Source of the DNA: Pirellulaceae bacterium
GTDB lineage: Bacteria; Planctomycetota; Planctomycetia; Pirellulales; Pirellulaceae
DNA length: 64,000 nucleotides
Assembly: GCA_028280445.1 (NCBI GenBank)
Contig: JANQLU010000072.1
Coordinates: forward strand, 101,598 to 165,597
Reading direction: 5' to 3'
The notes under the pieces are model-generated. The model was not told where the DNA came from. It was given only the letters and a program-made list of their open reading frames with translations, and ran no database searches. This document shows, in pieces, positions 62,252-64,000 of this stretch (the first letter of the stretch is position 1; each line of letters opens with the position of its first letter). Both the position numbers and the translations under genes were made by a program.

Positions 62252-63840
62252 TTAGTTTTTTCTAACTCGTTTCATCATATCGAGTTTTGTCTCGTGCCTT
62301 GGTTTCTTTAAGAAGTTGTATAGTTTGAATCTTCGCTTTCTTTTTCGCGGTTCAAACCTGTTTGGTCGATTGGCGACTCGATGGGTGGCAATGCAATCAA
62401 GCAATTGATGATACAGTTCTTGGCGGAGTATCGAATCGCGACAAGCGACCAACGCAATTACGGGCTGGAAAGCTTCCAGAGTTTGAATGGCTCCTTTGAA
62501 GCTTATCGAACGTGGTTCCCGTTGGTGTTTGGTTGCGGCTTGGGCCATGATTGTGCGGATGAGATTGTAGGCCAGGATATGCGTCCAGACCTCTTTGCGC
62601 ACCAACTCTGGGGTTTTACACCTCAAGTCATCCATCTGCATGGTTGATTTGATCGATCGAAAGTCGAGTTCGTTGTTCCAGCGAGCAAGATACAAAGACG
62701 CAAGTTCTTCCTTGGTTGTCTGCTCTGCATCAAGTATGGTTGTTACAACGATAATCGTCTTGGTTCGAAAACCGTGCTGCTCAATACGTATACGTGTTTC
62801 TCGAACTGCAAGGTAGTCAGGTAGCGCTTTGTATGCCTCTTTGTCGCCAGTACGATGACATGGTTTGGGCCAATGAACGATGTGGTCGTCTTTACCCAAT
62901 CGCTTGCCACGCCGAAAGTCCGCTTTACGGCGACACAGTCGAGTAACTGACTCAACACCTCGAAGTTTGAGCATGGTCATTTCGCGCCACGAACACATGA
63001 GTCGATCGCCCAATAATACGTCGCCCGGAGAAAACAGGTCCCACAACTCGCGTAGTATGTTCAGTTCACCTTGTCCTTTGCCTGCAAAGCGACGAAACCC
63101 AACACTGACAATTGCTCCACAAGAAAGCGATATGATTGCTCCGATCCTGGCAATGGGAGACCCCAACCCAGGTCTTTGTGACGGGATCTGAGGATAAGCT
63201 TCCTGGTTAGCCGCCGTATCGGGCATGGTTACGGTCGTTCCATCAAACATGTAAACTCGTCGACCTTTCCAAAACCAATCGGAATCAACTTGTGAGTCCA
63301 TTACTCGGCCGACATGAAGCGCAATCATCGAAAAGAATTTTTCGGGCAAGCGCTTTCTTGCCTGGCAGTAAGCTCCCGTATCGGCTGAACATTCACTTTT
63401 ACCTTGTGAAAGTCGATGGGCAATCAGGCGAGCCACTGCTGCACGACATGAATGGTCCGCACTGAGAACCTGGCCCAGGAAAACCCATAACGTCACCAGC
63501 GGTGAATAAATGCGATCCTTCCATACAACTTCGGCAGAAGTCAGCGCATGAGAAATCGTTTTGGTCGAAAGAATATCGGTGAATGGCAAAGCACCGTCTT
63601 GCAAAAACTGACGCTGCAGAAATCGAACTTGCTCGCGAAGCCGAACTGAATTAGAAACACACATTACAAGGCCTCCTTGCCAAAGATGGATTCGTTGTCA
63701 AAACCATCTAAGCAAGCGAGGCTTTTCTTTTCGATGCCAATCCAGCAATCATGAAGGCAATGCTGCGACAGCAATACTAAACCGTTAGCAACAAACAACT
63801 TGCGAATATCTACGTGCCATTCGCGTGAAACTTCGACGCC
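62231..63840 (-). mobile_element. Candidate IS4-family insertion sequence (approximate limits)
   Basis: The transposase gene is flanked by GGCGTGAAACTTGAATGGCA at 62231 and, inverted, by a related sequence at 63814-63840 (gtgccattc...cgacgcc). I suspect these are imperfect terminal inverted repeats, which would give an element of about 1.6 kb, normal for IS4. Target duplications were not found, so limits are tentative. Confidence 0.35.
62252..63664 (-). CDS. IS4-family DDE transposase
   Basis: This is a 470-residue protein. The N-terminal helical region has the DUF-like VWKDRIYSPLVTLWVFLGQV. The catalytic core has MFDGTTVTMPD (first Asp), VLLGDRLMCS (second Asp) and the Y/REK-type RWNNELDFRSIKSTM with the Glu. 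The C-terminal region ends in a basic tail. The order and spacing match IS4 transposases. The frame is intact, so the element may be active. It starts at ATG 63664. Confidence 0.88.
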   Translation of the reverse strand: MCVSNSVRLREQVRFLQRQFLQDGALPFTDILSTKTISHALTSAEVVWKDRIYSPLVTLWVFLGQVLSADHSCRAAVARLIAHRLSQGKSECSADTGAYCQARKRLPEKFFSMIALHVGRVMDSQVDSDWFWKGRRVYMFDGTTVTMPDTAANQEAYPQIPSQRPGLGSPIARIGAIISLSCGAIVSVGFRRFAGKGQGELNILRELWDLFSPGDVLLGDRLMCSWREMTMLKLRGVESVTRLCRRKADFRRGKRLGKDDHIVHWPKPCHRTGDKEAYKALPDYLAVRETRIRIEQHGFRTKTIIVVTTILDAEQTTKEELASLYLARWNNELDFRSIKSTMQMDDLRCKTPELVRKEVWTHILAYNLIRTIMAQAATKHQREPRSISFKGAIQTLEAFQPVIALVACRDSILRQELYHQLLDCIATHRVANRPNRFEPRKRKRRFKLYNFLKKPRHETKLDMMKRVRKN

Positions 63841-64000
63841 GGGAAAGATGGGGAACGCTTCGGACGATGGCGGGCGATCAACCGATGTCCTGGTAATGGG
63901 TAGTCTTTTTTTGAAATGGAAGTGGCGAAACACCAAAGCCGTACCAGAAGTAGTATCGGCGTACGTAGGTGATACCACTGAGACCCACTGGATGCGGTTC
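63665..64000. other. Right edge of the window
   Basis: About 335 bases. A 104-codon minus-strand frame (63664-63978) overlaps the transposase start by TAATG, but its sequence has no family features and it spans the suspected terminal repeat, so I do not call it a gene. Confidence 0.35.

Noticed and set aside
63664..63978. 104-codon frame overlapping the transposase start
   Set aside because: It has no family features, lies over a suspected terminal repeat and its only support is the TAATG overlap.
1..64000. tRNA, rRNA or CRISPR arrays
   Set aside because: I saw no cloverleaf-like or rRNA-like sequence and no regularly spaced repeats; the tandem and palindromic repeats are too few and wrongly spaced for CRISPR.

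Overview
The window looks like a chromosomal segment of a planctomycete (Planctomycetota, probably Pirellulaceae-like). The evidence is gene content, not a database search: an ECF sigma factor next to an HC2-zinc-finger Ser/Thr kinase with TPRs, Tat/Sec-exported Gfo/Idh/MocA and sugar-isomerase-like proteins, an Lpg1974-like outer-membrane protein, very large multi-PAS kinases, and families of short intergenic palindromes. Base composition is moderate, apart from one clearly AT-rich gene at 52.2 kb.

Layout. 0-6.4 kb: end of a CocE/NonD hydrolase, then a FixL/FixJ-like kinase-regulator pair. 6.7-14.1 kb: secreted proteins (caspase-fold-like protein, Ntn hydrolase, exported oxidoreductase and TIM-barrel pair, outer-membrane protein). 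Among them sits a frameshifted GxxExxY gene between two copies of a 65-bp palindromic repeat. 14.3-19.9 kb: a decayed gene, a MacB-like ABC exporter operon (ATPase, permease, adaptor) and a convergent TetR regulator. 20-26 kb: accessory genes (beta-lactamase-fold lipoprotein, flavodoxin, MerB-like protein, LRR protein, SRPBCC protein, GNAT acetyltransferase).

26.2-53.7 kb is the most interesting part. It holds stress-type genes: a primase-like protein with an endonuclease IV-fold partner, a PCMT/erythromycin-esterase fusion, SIMPL, FtsH, an eRF1-like protein, BON, DUF2267, a GSP17M-like protein and DUF1579. It also holds many two-component proteins and an operon for an acyl-CoA synthetase, a 2-oxoacid dehydrogenase (E1 alpha, E1 beta, E2) and an acyl carrier protein. 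Seven genes or operons here are preceded by sigma-54 (-24/-12) promoter sequences. One of them encodes an NtrC-type activator with an intact GAFTGA loop. Three of the promoters also have an identical-format dyad, TGTGTC-N5-CGCACA, 66-131 bp upstream. I infer a local, autoregulated sigma-54 stress regulon that includes a previously unnoticed primase/endonuclease IV-like operon.

54-64 kb: the sigma factor and Ser/Thr kinase pair, an exported alpha/beta hydrolase, a lone DUF4062-like (possible defence) gene, a TetR fragment, a CPBP protease and an IS4-type transposase at the right edge. I found no tRNA, rRNA or CRISPR array.
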